Shown here piece by piece: positions 1 to 8,056 of a stretch of DNA of 58,522 nucleotides (positions are counted from its first letter, which is position 1; every line of letters begins with the position of its first letter). The position numbers and the translations under genes were made by a program. The notes below the pieces were generated by a model. That model was not told where the DNA came from. It made no database searches and saw only the letters and a list, made by a program, of their open reading frames with translations. Origin of the DNA: Mycolicibacterium brisbanense (GTDB lineage Bacteria; Actinomycetota; Actinomycetes; Mycobacteriales; Mycobacteriaceae); contig NZ_BCSX01000029.1 of the NCBI RefSeq assembly GCF_001570425.1, forward strand, positions 1-58,522. The letters run 5' to 3'.

Positions 1-205
1 CCTAAACGGGAAAAAGAATGCAACCAAAAACAACAAACAAAAACCACCAAACACACTATTGAGTTCTCAAACAACACACCCACCACACCACAAACCCACG
101 GCCAAAAGCCGCGGTCGCAGTGCGGACAGTAAGAAGCCCCCACCCAAGTGGGAGGCTCCTGGACTTCGTCTTCGCTCCCCGGCCTCGGCCGTGTCGCTCT
201 GACCT
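1..205 (-). promoter_or_regulatory. 5' leader of an rRNA operon
   Basis: Read on the minus strand, this stretch has the T-rich, gene-free look of a mycobacterial rRNA leader. At 52-76 it carries the conserved leader box whose minus-strand core is TTGAGAACTCAATAGTGTG, which precedes 16S rRNA in actinobacteria and is linked to antitermination and processing. A GC hairpin lies at 136-156. The 16S gene itself would start beyond the left edge, so no rRNA is present here. The 240-435 interval, upstream of the promoter, shows no gene I can support. Confidence 0.75.
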
Positions 206-210
206 GCAAT

Positions 211-239
211 AAGTTACGCGAGGGCTAACACCGAGTCAA
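211..239 (-). promoter_or_regulatory. SigA-type rRNA promoter
   Basis: On the minus strand TTGACT (234-239) is followed by a 17-bp spacer and TAACTT (211-216), a near-consensus housekeeping promoter placed just upstream of the rRNA leader. Transcription would start near 204 and run leftwards. Other rRNA promoters may lie upstream but I could not identify them. Confidence 0.7.
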
Positions 240-435
240 ATCGCCAGGTCACCGCGGTATCGCCGCTGTTCACAGATTCAACAGCCGGCCTACCGGTGCT
301 CTTCCCGGCGGCTGGCGGTCGCGCCGTTCGTCGCGGCTTACACCGGATTCATTGTGGGCATTTCCCTGGCACGTCCGGGTTTTGATTCGTCAACCGCATA
401 ATGCGCGGCGAATAGCACACTCGGCCAGTCCTCGA

Positions 436-840
436 TCAGCCCGGCGGAATGGAGTTCTCGGTACGCGGCTCGTCGAGCCCGAGGTACCGCCACACGGTGT
501 CGGACTTCAGCGCTTGCATACCTCGCCGGGTCAGTCCGAGTACGGGAACAGTGACTGTGGTGGAGTCTCCCGCGACGAACCGCATGAGCAAGCGGGACTG
601 TTCCAAGACTTGAATGGCTTCCGCGACCGGACGCAGGTCGGGATCGGTGTATGGGTTGCCTAGCCGGTAGGTGAACGTCGGTTCGGCCCACTTACCCGTC
701 CTGCACCATCCTGCGATGTTGTAGATGGCGAAGCCTTCGTGCACGTGCGGCGACATCTGAGGGTAGGAGAACAGAGGCAGGATCGTCGCCGCCAGCTCCT
801 CGGACGAGATCGAGATCCACCACGGCGAACTACCGGTCAT
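436..840 (-). CDS. Hypothetical protein, 134 residues
   Basis: I do not recognise this protein. It has an aromatic-rich N-terminal half (SSPWWISIS, FSYPQMSPHVHEGFAIYNIAGW) and a C-terminal part with a helix and beta-wing character (AEAIQVLEQSRLLMRF, then VPVLGLTRRGMQAL). The latter recalls a winged-helix or regulatory fold, but that is only an impression. It is the most protein-like of several overlapping frames here. It lies between the rRNA promoter and the terminator of the nrd operon, on the same strand as both. No clear ribosome binding site supports the start at 840, so the start and even the reality of the gene are moderately uncertain. Confidence 0.5.
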   Translation of the reverse strand: MTGSSPWWISISSEELAATILPLFSYPQMSPHVHEGFAIYNIAGWCRTGKWAEPTFTYRLGNPYTDPDLRPVAEAIQVLEQSRLLMRFVAGDSTTVTVPVLGLTRRGMQALKSDTVWRYLGLDEPRTENSIPPG

Positions 841-934
841 GCGCGAATTGAATCACCGATACCGCAAGGATGAGCAGCGGTCGGCTTCGACGTCGAGATC
901 GCGCGTCGCACGCGGACGTCGGCGCAACAAAAAT

Positions 935-965
935 GCAGGCCAGGGGTATGTCACCCCTGGCCTGC
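935..965 (-). terminator. Intrinsic terminator of nrdHIE
   Basis: Perfect 13-bp inverted repeat (935-947 and 953-965, 5-nt loop). On the minus strand it is followed by ATTTTTGTTG, giving a real U-tract, which is unusual in a mycobacterial genome. It sits 20 bp past the nrdE stop codon. Confidence 0.85.
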
Positions 966-984
966 GACGTAGCTCAGCGCAGCG

Positions 985-3153
985 CTAGAGCATGCAGCTG
1001 ACGCAGCCTTCGACCTCGGTGCCCTCCAGGGCCATCTGACGCAGTCGGATGTAATACAGCGTCTTGATGCCCTTGCGCCAGGCGTAGATCTGCGCCTTGT
1101 TGACATCGCGCGTGTTGGCGGTGTCCTTGAAGAACAGCGTCAGGCTGAGTCCCTGGTCAACGTGCTGAGTGGCCGCGGCGTAGGTGTCGATGATCTTTTC
1201 GTAGCCGATCTCATACGCGTCCTGGTAATACTCCAGGTTGTCGTTGGTGAGGTACGGCGCCGGGTAGTAGACCCGACCGATCTTGCCTTCCTTGCGGATC
1301 TCGATCTTGCTGGCCACGGGGTGGATCGACGACGTCGAGTGGTTGATGTAGGAGATCGACCCCGTCGGCGGGACGGCCTGCAGATTCTGGTTGTAGATAC
1401 CGTGCGTCTGCACGGACTCTTTCAGCGAGCGCCAATCATCCTGTGTCGGAACGTGAATGCCGGCGTCAGCGAAGATCTGCCGCACCTTGTCGGTCTTGGG
1501 CTCCCACACCTGCTCGGTGTATTTGTCGAAGAACTCACCCGAGGCGTACTTCGACTTCTCGAAACCGCCGAACCGCGTCCCGCGTTCGATCGCGATGAGG
1601 TTCGAGGCCCGCAGTGCGTGGAACAGCACTGTGTAGAAGTAGATGTTGGTGAAGTCGATGCCCTCTTCAGAGCCGTAGAAGATCCGCTCGCGGGCCAGAT
1701 ACCCGTGCAGGTTCATCTGGCCCAGGCCGATCGCGTGCGAGCTGTTGTTGCCCTGCTCGATCGACGGCACCGACCAGATGTGAGTCTGATCGCTCACGGC
1801 TGTCAGCGCGCGGATGGCCACCTCGATGGTCTGCGCGAAGTCGGGCGAATCCATGGTCTTGGCGATGTTGAGCGAGCCGAGGTTGCACGAGATGTCCTTG
1901 CCCACCTGCGCGTAGGACAGATCGTCGTTGAACACCGACGGCGTCGACACCTGCAGGATCTCCGAGCACAGGTTGCTGTGGGTGATCTTGCCGTCGATCG
2001 GGTTGGCCCTGTTCACCGTGTCCTCGAACATGATGTAGGGGTAGCCGGATTCGAACTGCAGCTCAGCCAGGGTCTGGAAGAACTCGCGCGCCTTGATCTT
2101 GGTCTTGCGGATCTGCGCGTTGTCGACCATCTCGTAGTACTTCTCGGTGACGTTGATGTCGGCGAACGGCAGGCCGTACACGCGCTCGACGTCGTACGGC
2201 GAGAACAGGTACATGTCCTCGTTCTTCTTGGCCAGCTCGAACGTGATGTCCGGGATGACCACGCCGAGGCTCAGCGTCTTGATCCGGATCTTCTCGTCGG
2301 CGTTCTCGCGCTTGGTGTCGAGGAAGCGGTAGATATCCGGGTGGTGGGCGTGCAGGTACACCGCACCCGCGCCCTGGCGGGCTCCGAGCTGGTTGGCGTA
2401 GGAGAACGAGTCCTCCAGCAGCTTCATGATCGGTATGACGCCCGAGGACTGATTCTCGATGTTCTTGATCGGGGCGCCGTGCTCACGAATGTTGGACAGC
2501 AGCAACGCAACTCCGCCACCGCGCTTGGACAGCTGCAGTGCGGAGTTGATGGAGCGCCCGATGGACTCCATGTTGTCCTCGATGCGCAGCAGGAAGCAGC
2601 TCACCGGCTCGCCGCGCTGCTTCTTGCCCGAGTTGAGGAACGTCGGGGTGGCCGGCTGGAACCGACCGTCGATGATCTCGTCGACCAGCTTCTCGGCGAG
2701 GTCGGTGTCACCTGCCGCCAAGGTCAGCGCAACCATGACCACACGGTCCTCGAACCGCTCCAGGTAACGCTTGCCGTCGAAGGTCTTGAGCGTGTAGCTC
2801 GTGTAGTACTTGAACGCGCCCAGGAAGGTCGGGAACCGGAACTTCTTGGCGTAGGCCCGGTCCAGCAGCGACTTCACGAAGTTGCGGCTGTACTGGTCGA
2901 GCACCTCGCGCTCGTAGTAGTTCTTCTCGATCAGGTAGTCGAGCTTCTCGTCCTGGCTGTGGAAGAAGACCGTGTTCTGGTTGACGTGCTGCAGGAAGTA
3001 TTCGCGCGCCGCCTGCTTGTCCTTGTCGAACTGAATCTTGCCGTCTTTGTCGTACAGATTCAGCATCGCGTTGAGGGCGTGGTAATCCGTCTCCCCCGGA
3101 AGCGCGTGCGTGCTGTCGGTTACAGGCTCTGCAGCTGTGACGGTCGGTGGCAC
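985..3153 (-). CDS. nrdE: Class Ib ribonucleoside-diphosphate reductase, alpha subunit
   Basis: Large catalytic subunit that reduces ribonucleoside diphosphates to deoxyribonucleotides in the cytosol. The 722 residues match the usual NrdE length. Visible landmarks are the redox cysteine in PVSCFLL, the NLCSEI active-site loop (Asn, Cys, Glu), the second redox cysteine in ISCNLGSLN and the mobile C-terminal pair in EGCVSCML that exchanges electrons with NrdH. It overlaps nrdI by 34 bp, so the two are translationally coupled, and nrdH-nrdI-nrdE form one operon. The radical-generating NrdF subunit is not in the window, as in M. tuberculosis, where nrdF2 lies a few genes away. Expected regulation is by NrdR through the paired boxes upstream of nrdH. 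Confidence 0.97.
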   Translation of the reverse strand: MPPTVTAAEPVTDSTHALPGETDYHALNAMLNLYDKDGKIQFDKDKQAAREYFLQHVNQNTVFFHSQDEKLDYLIEKNYYEREVLDQYSRNFVKSLLDRAYAKKFRFPTFLGAFKYYTSYTLKTFDGKRYLERFEDRVVMVALTLAAGDTDLAEKLVDEIIDGRFQPATPTFLNSGKKQRGEPVSCFLLRIEDNMESIGRSINSALQLSKRGGGVALLLSNIREHGAPIKNIENQSSGVIPIMKLLEDSFSYANQLGARQGAGAVYLHAHHPDIYRFLDTKRENADEKIRIKTLSLGVVIPDITFELAKKNEDMYLFSPYDVERVYGLPFADINVTEKYYEMVDNAQIRKTKIKAREFFQTLAELQFESGYPYIMFEDTVNRANPIDGKITHSNLCSEILQVSTPSVFNDDLSYAQVGKDISCNLGSLNIAKTMDSPDFAQTIEVAIRALTAVSDQTHIWSVPSIEQGNNSSHAIGLGQMNLHGYLARERIFYGSEEGIDFTNIYFYTVLFHALRASNLIAIERGTRFGGFEKSKYASGEFFDKYTEQVWEPKTDKVRQIFADAGIHVPTQDDWRSLKESVQTHGIYNQNLQAVPPTGSISYINHSTSSIHPVASKIEIRKEGKIGRVYYPAPYLTNDNLEYYQDAYEIGYEKIIDTYAAATQHVDQGLSLTLFFKDTANTRDVNKAQIYAWRKGIKTLYYIRLRQMALEGTEVEGCVSCML

Positions 3154-3572
3154 GTCTGTTCCTTCCAGAAGTCGACGAGACCGGAACGGACGGCCTCTAC
3201 GTCGTCAGGGGTACCCATGAGTTCGAAGCGATACAAGTACGGCACGCCACACTTGCGCGAGACCACATTGCCCGCGTAGGCGAACTCCGCACCGAAGTTG
3301 TTGTTGCCCGCGGCGATGACGCCGCGGATCAACGACCGGTTGTGTTCATTGTTGAGAAATGCGATGACCTGCTTGGGCACATAGCCACCGTTGTTGATGT
3401 CCGGCGTAGCACGGCCTCCGCCGTACGTGGGCAGGATCAAAACGAACGGCTCGTTCACCTCGATGCGGCCGTGCAGCGGGATCCGAGTGACGCGGTCTTC
3501 GGGCCACTGCAGCTTCATGACGAAGCGGTGGGTGTTTTCCGAGACGCTGGAGAAGTAGACGAGATGGCTCAT
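3120..3572 (-). CDS. nrdI: NrdI flavodoxin-like protein
   Basis: Small FMN protein that delivers the oxidant needed to assemble the dimanganese-tyrosyl radical cofactor of NrdF. The 150-residue sequence starts MSHLVYFSSVSENTHRF, the flavodoxin-type phosphate loop of the family, and contains the family motifs LPTYGGG and VIAAGNNNFG. A run of three asparagines near residue 92 and FAYAG, typical of NrdI, are present. It is followed by nrdE with a 34-bp overlap and preceded by nrdH after a 41-bp gap. The start at 3572 has an AGGAA/GAGAGG-like purine stretch just upstream. Confidence 0.95.
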   Translation of the reverse strand: MSHLVYFSSVSENTHRFVMKLQWPEDRVTRIPLHGRIEVNEPFVLILPTYGGGRATPDINNGGYVPKQVIAFLNNEHNRSLIRGVIAAGNNNFGAEFAYAGNVVSRKCGVPYLYRFELMGTPDDVEAVRSGLVDFWKEQTCHRPSQLQSL

Positions 3573-3613
3573 CGTGTTCTCCGTTCCTCTCCCCGTGGTT
3601 ACTGCTGCCTCCG

Positions 3614-3853
3614 TTACGCGCTGACCGCTGCGCCGCTGAGCGCCTTGATCCGGTCCGGACGGAAGCCCGACCAGTGCTCGTTGCCGGCCACGACAACCGG
3701 AGCCTGCAGGTAACCCAGCGCCATCACGAAGTCGCGGGCCTCACTGTCGAGCGTGATGTCCACCTTCTCGTAAGCGATGCCCTGCTTGTCCAGCGCCTTG
3801 TAGGTGGCGTTGCACTGCACGCATGCGGGCTTGGTGTACACGGTGACGGTCAT
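3614..3853 (-). CDS. nrdH: NrdH redoxin
   Basis: Glutaredoxin-like protein with thioredoxin-like reactivity that passes electrons from thioredoxin reductase to NrdE. The 79 residues begin MTVTVYTKPACVQC with the CxxC active site at Cys11 and Cys14. Further on, the typical WSGFRPDRI segment matches the conserved WSGFRPD signature that separates NrdH from glutaredoxins. It is the first gene of the nrdHIE operon; nrdI follows after 41 bp. It is preceded by an unusually long, GC-rich leader carrying inverted repeats and, about 210 bp upstream, a paired NrdR box. Confidence 0.96.
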   Translation of the reverse strand: MTVTVYTKPACVQCNATYKALDKQGIAYEKVDITLDSEARDFVMALGYLQAPVVVAGNEHWSGFRPDRIKALSGAAVSA

Positions 3854-4064
3854 CTTCGGTACGGCTCCTCTTGCGGTAAGTGAAAGATCTAAACCCGGAC
3901 TGGCAACTTGGTTGGATCACTGCGTTCGCTAAACTTCAGCGACCTCCAGCCCTCCAAAATTCCTGGCGCCAGAAGCCGCCCTCCGGTCGGTCCTGAGACC
4001 GATTCCGCCGGATTCGCTGCGCTCCGGCGGGCTCCCGAACCGTGGTGGCCTGTCGGTGTCACAG
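3854..4064 (-). other. Long structured leader of nrdHIE (no gene)
   Basis: About 210 bp between the NrdR boxes and nrdH with no convincing gene. It holds a perfect palindrome CTGGCGCCAG (3963-3972) and a perfect 8-bp stem CCGCCGGA/TCCGGCGG (4005-4012 and 4023-4030). Short frames on both strands look non-coding. If transcription starts near the NrdR boxes, this is a folded 5' untranslated region. Confidence 0.5.
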
Positions 4065-4112
4065 ACACTACACCTAGTGGCCGACCATCCGAAGCCATAC
4101 AAGATGTTCTGA
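4065..4112 (-). promoter_or_regulatory. Paired NrdR boxes upstream of nrdHIE
   Basis: Box 1 (4066-4079) reads CACTACACCTAGTG, with perfect CACTA/TAGTG arms like the NrdR consensus CACTATATATAGTG. Box 2 (4097-4112, minus strand TCAGAACATCTTGTAT) matches about 11 of 16 consensus positions. Box centres are 32 bp apart, the three-helical-turn spacing known for NrdR pairs. Box 1 overlaps a possible -10 element TAGTGT on the minus strand. NrdR is the ATP/dATP-sensing repressor of nrd genes. Confidence 0.65.
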
Positions 4113-4379
4113 ATAACATTTCTGAAATTCCCAGGTCGTAAGCTCGCCGCAAGCCCCCCGCCCGGCGTGTCGCGAGCGACCGCAGGGCGCGTGTCGCGCT
4201 ATATCTATGGGTGTACCACCAGCCACCGACAAGTACGCCTCGCCTAGCACATCAAGATCGCCGGTAGCAAACCCGCTGCGGGCGATCTGCGGCTGTACGC
4301 GCCCGCCCGGCGAGGTGCGTGAGACGGGTGAACCGCTCCGGTACTGCGGCGTGCAGATCTGGCGAAGATTCCGAGACGA

Positions 4380-4412
4380 CAGGGCTGGGCCGACATTGTC
4401 GGCCCAGCCCTG
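4380..4412 (-). terminator. I-shaped terminator after the FMN reductase gene
   Basis: Perfect 15-bp stem (4380-4394 and 4398-4412) with a 3-nt loop, 46 bp past the stop of the minus-strand FMN reductase gene. There is no U-tract on the minus-strand side, as is common for mycobacterial terminators. The rest of 4150-4457 shows no gene. Confidence 0.7.
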
Positions 4413-4457
4413 GTATTGAACGTGCCCGCTCAGCGGAGCCGCCTCGGATTCGCTGCC

Positions 4458-5000
4458 TCAGTTCACCTCGGCGGCGAGCTTGCCGACGATGTCGCGCACG
4501 GTCGCGGCGACCTCTGCGTTCTCCCGGGGGTGGCGCCCGTCGAGCGCCTTGGCGGGCAGGGACAGTTTGAGGTCTTCGACCACCCGGGGCCCGGCGATAC
4601 CGAAGGACTTGCGGGTCTCGTCGTGCGCCCACACCCCGCCGTACTGGCCCAGCGCCGTGCCGACCACGGCCAGCGGCTTGTCCTTGAGCGCACCGTTGCC
4701 GTACGGCCGTGACAGCCAGTCGATGGCGTTCTTGAGCACACCGGGGATGCTTCCGTTGTATTCGGGCGTGACGACGAGTGCGGCGTCGGCCTCGGCAGCG
4801 GCGCTGCGCAGCGCCGTCACGGACTCGGCCACATCGGCACCGTCGATGTCCTCGTTATAGAACGGCAGCTCCCCCAGCTGATCGAAGATCCGCAGGTCCA
4901 CGCCCTCCGGCGCGGCCTCGACGGCGAGCTCGGCGAGCTGCCGGTTGGTCGACGCCGCCCGCAGGCTGCCCACCAGTACCAGAACCTTGATATCGGCCAT
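4458..5000 (-). CDS. NADPH-dependent FMN reductase family protein
   Basis: Flavodoxin-fold oxidoreductase that uses NAD(P)H to reduce FMN or quinones. In about 180 residues it shows the FMN-phosphate loop GSLRAASTNRQL near the N-terminus and the conserved TPEYNGSIPGVLKNAIDW segment around residue 80, both diagnostic of the family. The second of two in-frame ATGs (5000) is chosen because GGGAGT lies 8 bp upstream of it, against 2 bp for the first (5006). It is divergent from a TetR regulator with a palindromic operator between, so autoregulated and locally repressed expression is likely. It corresponds by position to M. tuberculosis Rv3054c. The physiological substrate is unknown. Confidence 0.9.
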   Translation of the reverse strand: MADIKVLVLVGSLRAASTNRQLAELAVEAAPEGVDLRIFDQLGELPFYNEDIDGADVAESVTALRSAAAEADAALVVTPEYNGSIPGVLKNAIDWLSRPYGNGALKDKPLAVVGTALGQYGGVWAHDETRKSFGIAGPRVVEDLKLSLPAKALDGRHPRENAEVAATVRDIVGKLAAEVN

Positions 5001-5048
5001 GTTCATTACTCCCTGTGTCGTCTGACCCGATCTTCGCCCAGAGTAACC

Positions 5049-5062
5049 GGACTGTGGTCCGA
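5049..5062. promoter_or_regulatory. Likely TetR operator
   Basis: CGGACTGTGGTCCG, perfect 5-bp arms CGGAC/GTCCG around TGTG, centred in the 90-bp intergenic region between the divergent FMN reductase and TetR genes. This spacing would let one dimer block both promoters. Confidence 0.6.
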
Positions 5063-5090
5063 TTAATTCCGCCTGAGTTAAAGTTCAAAG

Positions 5091-5699
5091 GTGACTGCTT
5101 CTGACCGGCGAGCCAGGCTCGCGGTCACCGATGCGACGCCGGCCGAACGCGGCGATGCCGCCCGCAACCGCGAACTCCTGCTCGACGCCGCGCGCCGCCT
5201 CATCGCAGAACGCGGACCCGATGCGGTGAGTACCGACGATATCGCGGTCGCCGCCGGCGTGGGCAAGGGAACTTTGTTCCGCCGGTTCGGCAGCCGCGCC
5301 GGGCTGATGATGGTCCTGCTCGACGAGGACGAAAAGGTCGAACAGGAAGCGTTCATGTTCGGACCGCCCCCACTCGGCCCCGGCGCGCCGCCCCTCGACC
5401 GGCTGCTCGCCTACGGCCGCGACCGGCTGCGGTTCGTGCACCGCCACCACGCGCTGTTGTCCGACGCAGCCCGCGACCCGCAGACCCGCTACGCAGGCCC
5501 GGCGATGCTGCACCGCGCGCATGTCCGGATGCTGCTCGAAAGCGCAAACACCACAGGCGATCTCGATGCACAGGCCGATGCGCTAATCGCTCTGCTGGAC
5601 GCCGACTATGTGGCACACCAGCTCAACGACCGTGGCCGGACCCTCGACGAGCTCGGCGCGGCATGGGAGGCGACGGCACGCAAACTCTGCGGTTGCTAG
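5091..5699 (+). CDS. TetR family transcriptional regulator
   Basis: One-component repressor, 202 residues. The N-terminal DNA-binding domain is clear: NRELLLDAARRLIAERG, then the helix-turn-helix STDDIAVAAGVGKGTLFRRF at about residues 46-65, followed by a helical ligand-binding domain. The start is the GTG at 5091. It is divergent from the FMN reductase gene, with a 14-bp palindrome between, and ends 4 bp before dinB2, so it may share a transcript with the polymerase gene. It corresponds by position to Rv3055. The ligand is unknown; a quinone or flavin-linked electrophile would fit the neighbour, but that is inference. Confidence 0.93.
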   Translation: MTASDRRARLAVTDATPAERGDAARNRELLLDAARRLIAERGPDAVSTDDIAVAAGVGKGTLFRRFGSRAGLMMVLLDEDEKVEQEAFMFGPPPLGPGAPPLDRLLAYGRDRLRFVHRHHALLSDAARDPQTRYAGPAMLHRAHVRMLLESANTTGDLDAQADALIALLDADYVAHQLNDRGRTLDELGAAWEATARKLCGC

Positions 5700-5703
5700 C
5701 CCG

Positions 5704-6783
5704 ATGAGCGGCTGGATTCTTCACGTCGACCTCGACCAGTTCCTGGCGTCGGTGGAGTTGCGGCGCCACCCCGAGCTGGTCGGCCTTCCGGTCATCGTCG
5801 GAGGCAACGGCGACCCCACCGAACCCCGCAAAGTCGTCACCTGTGCGTCGTATCAAGCCCGGGAGTTCGGCGTGCATGCCGGTATGCCACTGCGAACCGC
5901 GGCGCGCAAGTGTCCCGACGCCACCTTCCTGCCGTCTGACCCCGCCGCGTACGACGAGGCGTCCGAACAGGTGATGGGCCTGCTGCGCGATCTCGGCCAC
6001 CCGCTGGAGGTCTGGGGATGGGACGAGGCGTACCTGGCCACCGACGACACGGTCGATCCCGTTGAGCTGGCCGAACGCATCCGCACGGTGGTGGCCGCCG
6101 AGACCGGGCTGTCGTGCTCGGTGGGCATCAGCGACAACAAACAGCGGGCCAAGATCGCAACCGGACTGGCCAAGCCGACGCGAGGAGCAGATCAGTCCCC
6201 AGGCGTGTACCGGCTCACCGCGGACAATTGGATGGACGTGATGGGCGACCGCCCACCCGACGCCCTCTGGGGCATCGGCCCGAAGACCACCAAAAAGCTT
6301 GCCACGCTTGGCATCACGACGGTCGCGCAGCTGGCCGCCACCGACGCCGAGGTGCTCACGTCGACTTTCGGTCCGACGACCGGTCTGTGGATCCTGTTGC
6401 TCGCCAAGGGCGGTGGTGACACCGAGGTGAGCGCAGAACCGTGGGTGCCGCGGTCGCGTAGCCACGTCATCACCTTCGCCCACGATCTCACCGACCGCAC
6501 GGAGATCGACGCGGCGGTACGTGACCTGAGCCTGCGCACTCTGACCGAGGTGGTCGAACAGGACCGCGTCGCGACGCGGGTCGCGGTGACGGTGCGCACC
6601 AACACGTTCTATACGCGCACCAAGATCCGGAAGCTGCCGCAACCGGGCACCGACGCCGCGGTCATCGTCGATACCGCCCTGGCCGTGCTGGACCTTTTCG
6701 AACTCGACCGGCCGATCCGGTTGCTCGGTGTGCGGCTCGAGCTGGCCATGCCGTCCGACGCCGGTGTCGGACCCGGTCAATAA
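5704..6783 (+). CDS. dinB2: DNA polymerase IV, DinB2 type
   Basis: Y-family translesion polymerase, 359 residues from the ATG at 5704; an in-frame start further upstream would overlap the TetR gene and add a non-homologous tail. The N-terminal catalytic motif reads HVDLDQFLASVEL and the second acidic motif WGWDEAYL. Lys/Arg-rich and little-finger regions are intact (SVGISDNKQRAKIATGLAKP, GIGPKTTKKL, VRTNTFYTRTKIRKL). Residue 14, the steric gate that excludes ribonucleotides in most DinB proteins (usually Phe or Tyr), is Leu. The same Leu14 is reported for M. smegmatis DinB2, which readily incorporates ribonucleotides. It starts 4 bp after the TetR stop. Confidence 0.95.
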   Translation: MSGWILHVDLDQFLASVELRRHPELVGLPVIVGGNGDPTEPRKVVTCASYQAREFGVHAGMPLRTAARKCPDATFLPSDPAAYDEASEQVMGLLRDLGHPLEVWGWDEAYLATDDTVDPVELAERIRTVVAAETGLSCSVGISDNKQRAKIATGLAKPTRGADQSPGVYRLTADNWMDVMGDRPPDALWGIGPKTTKKLATLGITTVAQLAATDAEVLTSTFGPTTGLWILLLAKGGGDTEVSAEPWVPRSRSHVITFAHDLTDRTEIDAAVRDLSLRTLTEVVEQDRVATRVAVTVRTNTFYTRTKIRKLPQPGTDAAVIVDTALAVLDLFELDRPIRLLGVRLELAMPSDAGVGPGQ

Positions 6784-6792
6784 TCTGGACGC

Positions 6793-7965
6793 ATGCTGCG
6801 AACCGTCGCCATCCGGGGCTACCGGTCACTGCGCGACGTGACGCTGCCGCTGACCGACCTCACCGTCGTCACGGGCGCCAACGGCACCGGCAAGTCGTCG
6901 CTCTACCGTGCGCTGCGGCTGCTGGCCGATTGCGGACGCGGCCAGGTGATCGGATCGCTGGCCCGGGAGGGCGGCTTGCTATCGGTGCTCTGGGCCGGGC
7001 CGGAGCAGCCGGCCGAGGCGGCGCAGGGCACCACCCGTACCCGCCCGGTCTCGCTCGAACTCGGGTTCGCTTCAGATGATTTCGGGTACCTGGTCGACCT
7101 CGGCCTACCGCAGATGGCGGGCACCGGGCCGACGGCGTTCGCACTGGATCCCGAGATCAAACGCGAGATGGTCTTCGCCGGCCCGGTGTTGCGGCCCAGC
7201 TCGGCACTGGTGCGTCGAACCCGTGAATATGCCGAGGCGGCAGCCGAATCGGGCCGGGGCTTTGACGAACTGAGCCGGTCGCTGCCCTCCTACCGCAGCG
7301 TGCTCGCGGAATATGCCCATCCCCACGCCCTGCCGGAGCTGTCGGCGGTCTCCGAACGGTTGCGCGACTGGCGGTTCTACGACGGCTTTCGGGTCGACGC
7401 AGATGCACCCGCGCGCCGGCCGCAGGTGGGCACTCGCACCCCGGTGCTCGCCGACGACGGTGCCGATCTCGCCGCGGCCACCCAGACCATCATCGAGGCC
7501 GGGTTGGACGACCTGGCCCGCGCGGTCGCCGACGCATTCGACGGCGCCACCGTCTCGGTCGCCGTCAACGACGGGCTCTTCGATCTGCAGCTACACCAGC
7601 GCGGTATGTTGCGGCCGCTGCGGGCCGCTGAATTATCCGATGGCACATTACGTTTCCTGCTGTGGGCGGCAGCATTGCTGAGTCCACGACCGCCTTCCCT
7701 CATGGTGCTCAACGAACCGGAAACATCGCTGCACCCAGACCTGGTGCGGCCCTTGGCAACCCTGATCGCCACGGCCGCGAACCAGACGCAGGTGGTGGTG
7801 GTCACGCACTCTCGGGCCCTGCTGGAATTCCTCGACACCACACCGGTCGCCGAGGAGGAACGCGGCCGGGCCATCGAGGTGGAGCTCTACAAGCAGTGGG
7901 GTGAAACGAAAGTCGCCGGACTGGGCCTGTTGACCACACCGCCATGGCACTGGGGAAATCGCTGA
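6793..7965 (+). CDS. AAA-type ATPase (RecF/SMC-like)
   Basis: Predicted nucleotide-binding protein of 390 residues. The Walker A motif GANGTGKSS is at about residues 29-37. A signature-like stretch (LSDGTLRFLLWAAALL) and a Walker B-like segment (PSLMVLNEPETSLHPDL) are in the C-terminal third, followed by the switch VVVVTHSRALLEFL. This is the layout of AAA_21/OLD-like ATPases that resemble RecF and SMC heads without a long coiled coil. It starts 9 bp after dinB2 in the same direction, so co-transcription with a translesion polymerase suggests a DNA-repair link, but no function is established. Confidence 0.85.
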   Translation: MLRTVAIRGYRSLRDVTLPLTDLTVVTGANGTGKSSLYRALRLLADCGRGQVIGSLAREGGLLSVLWAGPEQPAEAAQGTTRTRPVSLELGFASDDFGYLVDLGLPQMAGTGPTAFALDPEIKREMVFAGPVLRPSSALVRRTREYAEAAAESGRGFDELSRSLPSYRSVLAEYAHPHALPELSAVSERLRDWRFYDGFRVDADAPARRPQVGTRTPVLADDGADLAAATQTIIEAGLDDLARAVADAFDGATVSVAVNDGLFDLQLHQRGMLRPLRAAELSDGTLRFLLWAAALLSPRPPSLMVLNEPETSLHPDLVRPLATLIATAANQTQVVVVTHSRALLEFLDTTPVAEEERGRAIEVELYKQWGETKVAGLGLLTTPPWHWGNR

Positions 7966-8056
7966 GCCCGAGGGCCGTTCGTCCACTGGACACCGACGGT
8001 TCACCTGAGTGGGTTTACCTGATGCCGTTGTGCGCCCACGACTCGAGGAGAACATC

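Noticed and set aside
338..691. Minus-strand frame overlapping the hypothetical gene at 436-840
   Set aside because: Arg/His/Ala-rich shadow translation; the 436-840 frame looks more like a folded protein.
1162..3279. A 705-codon open frame on the plus strand opposite nrdE
   Set aside because: It mirrors the high-GC codon structure of nrdE; its translation is rich in Arg/Val/Leu with no domain, and nrdE/nrdI on the other strand are certain.
3889..4152. Short frames on both strands in the nrdHIE leader
   Set aside because: They cover the NrdR boxes and GC stems, have no ribosome binding site and show no protein-like pattern.
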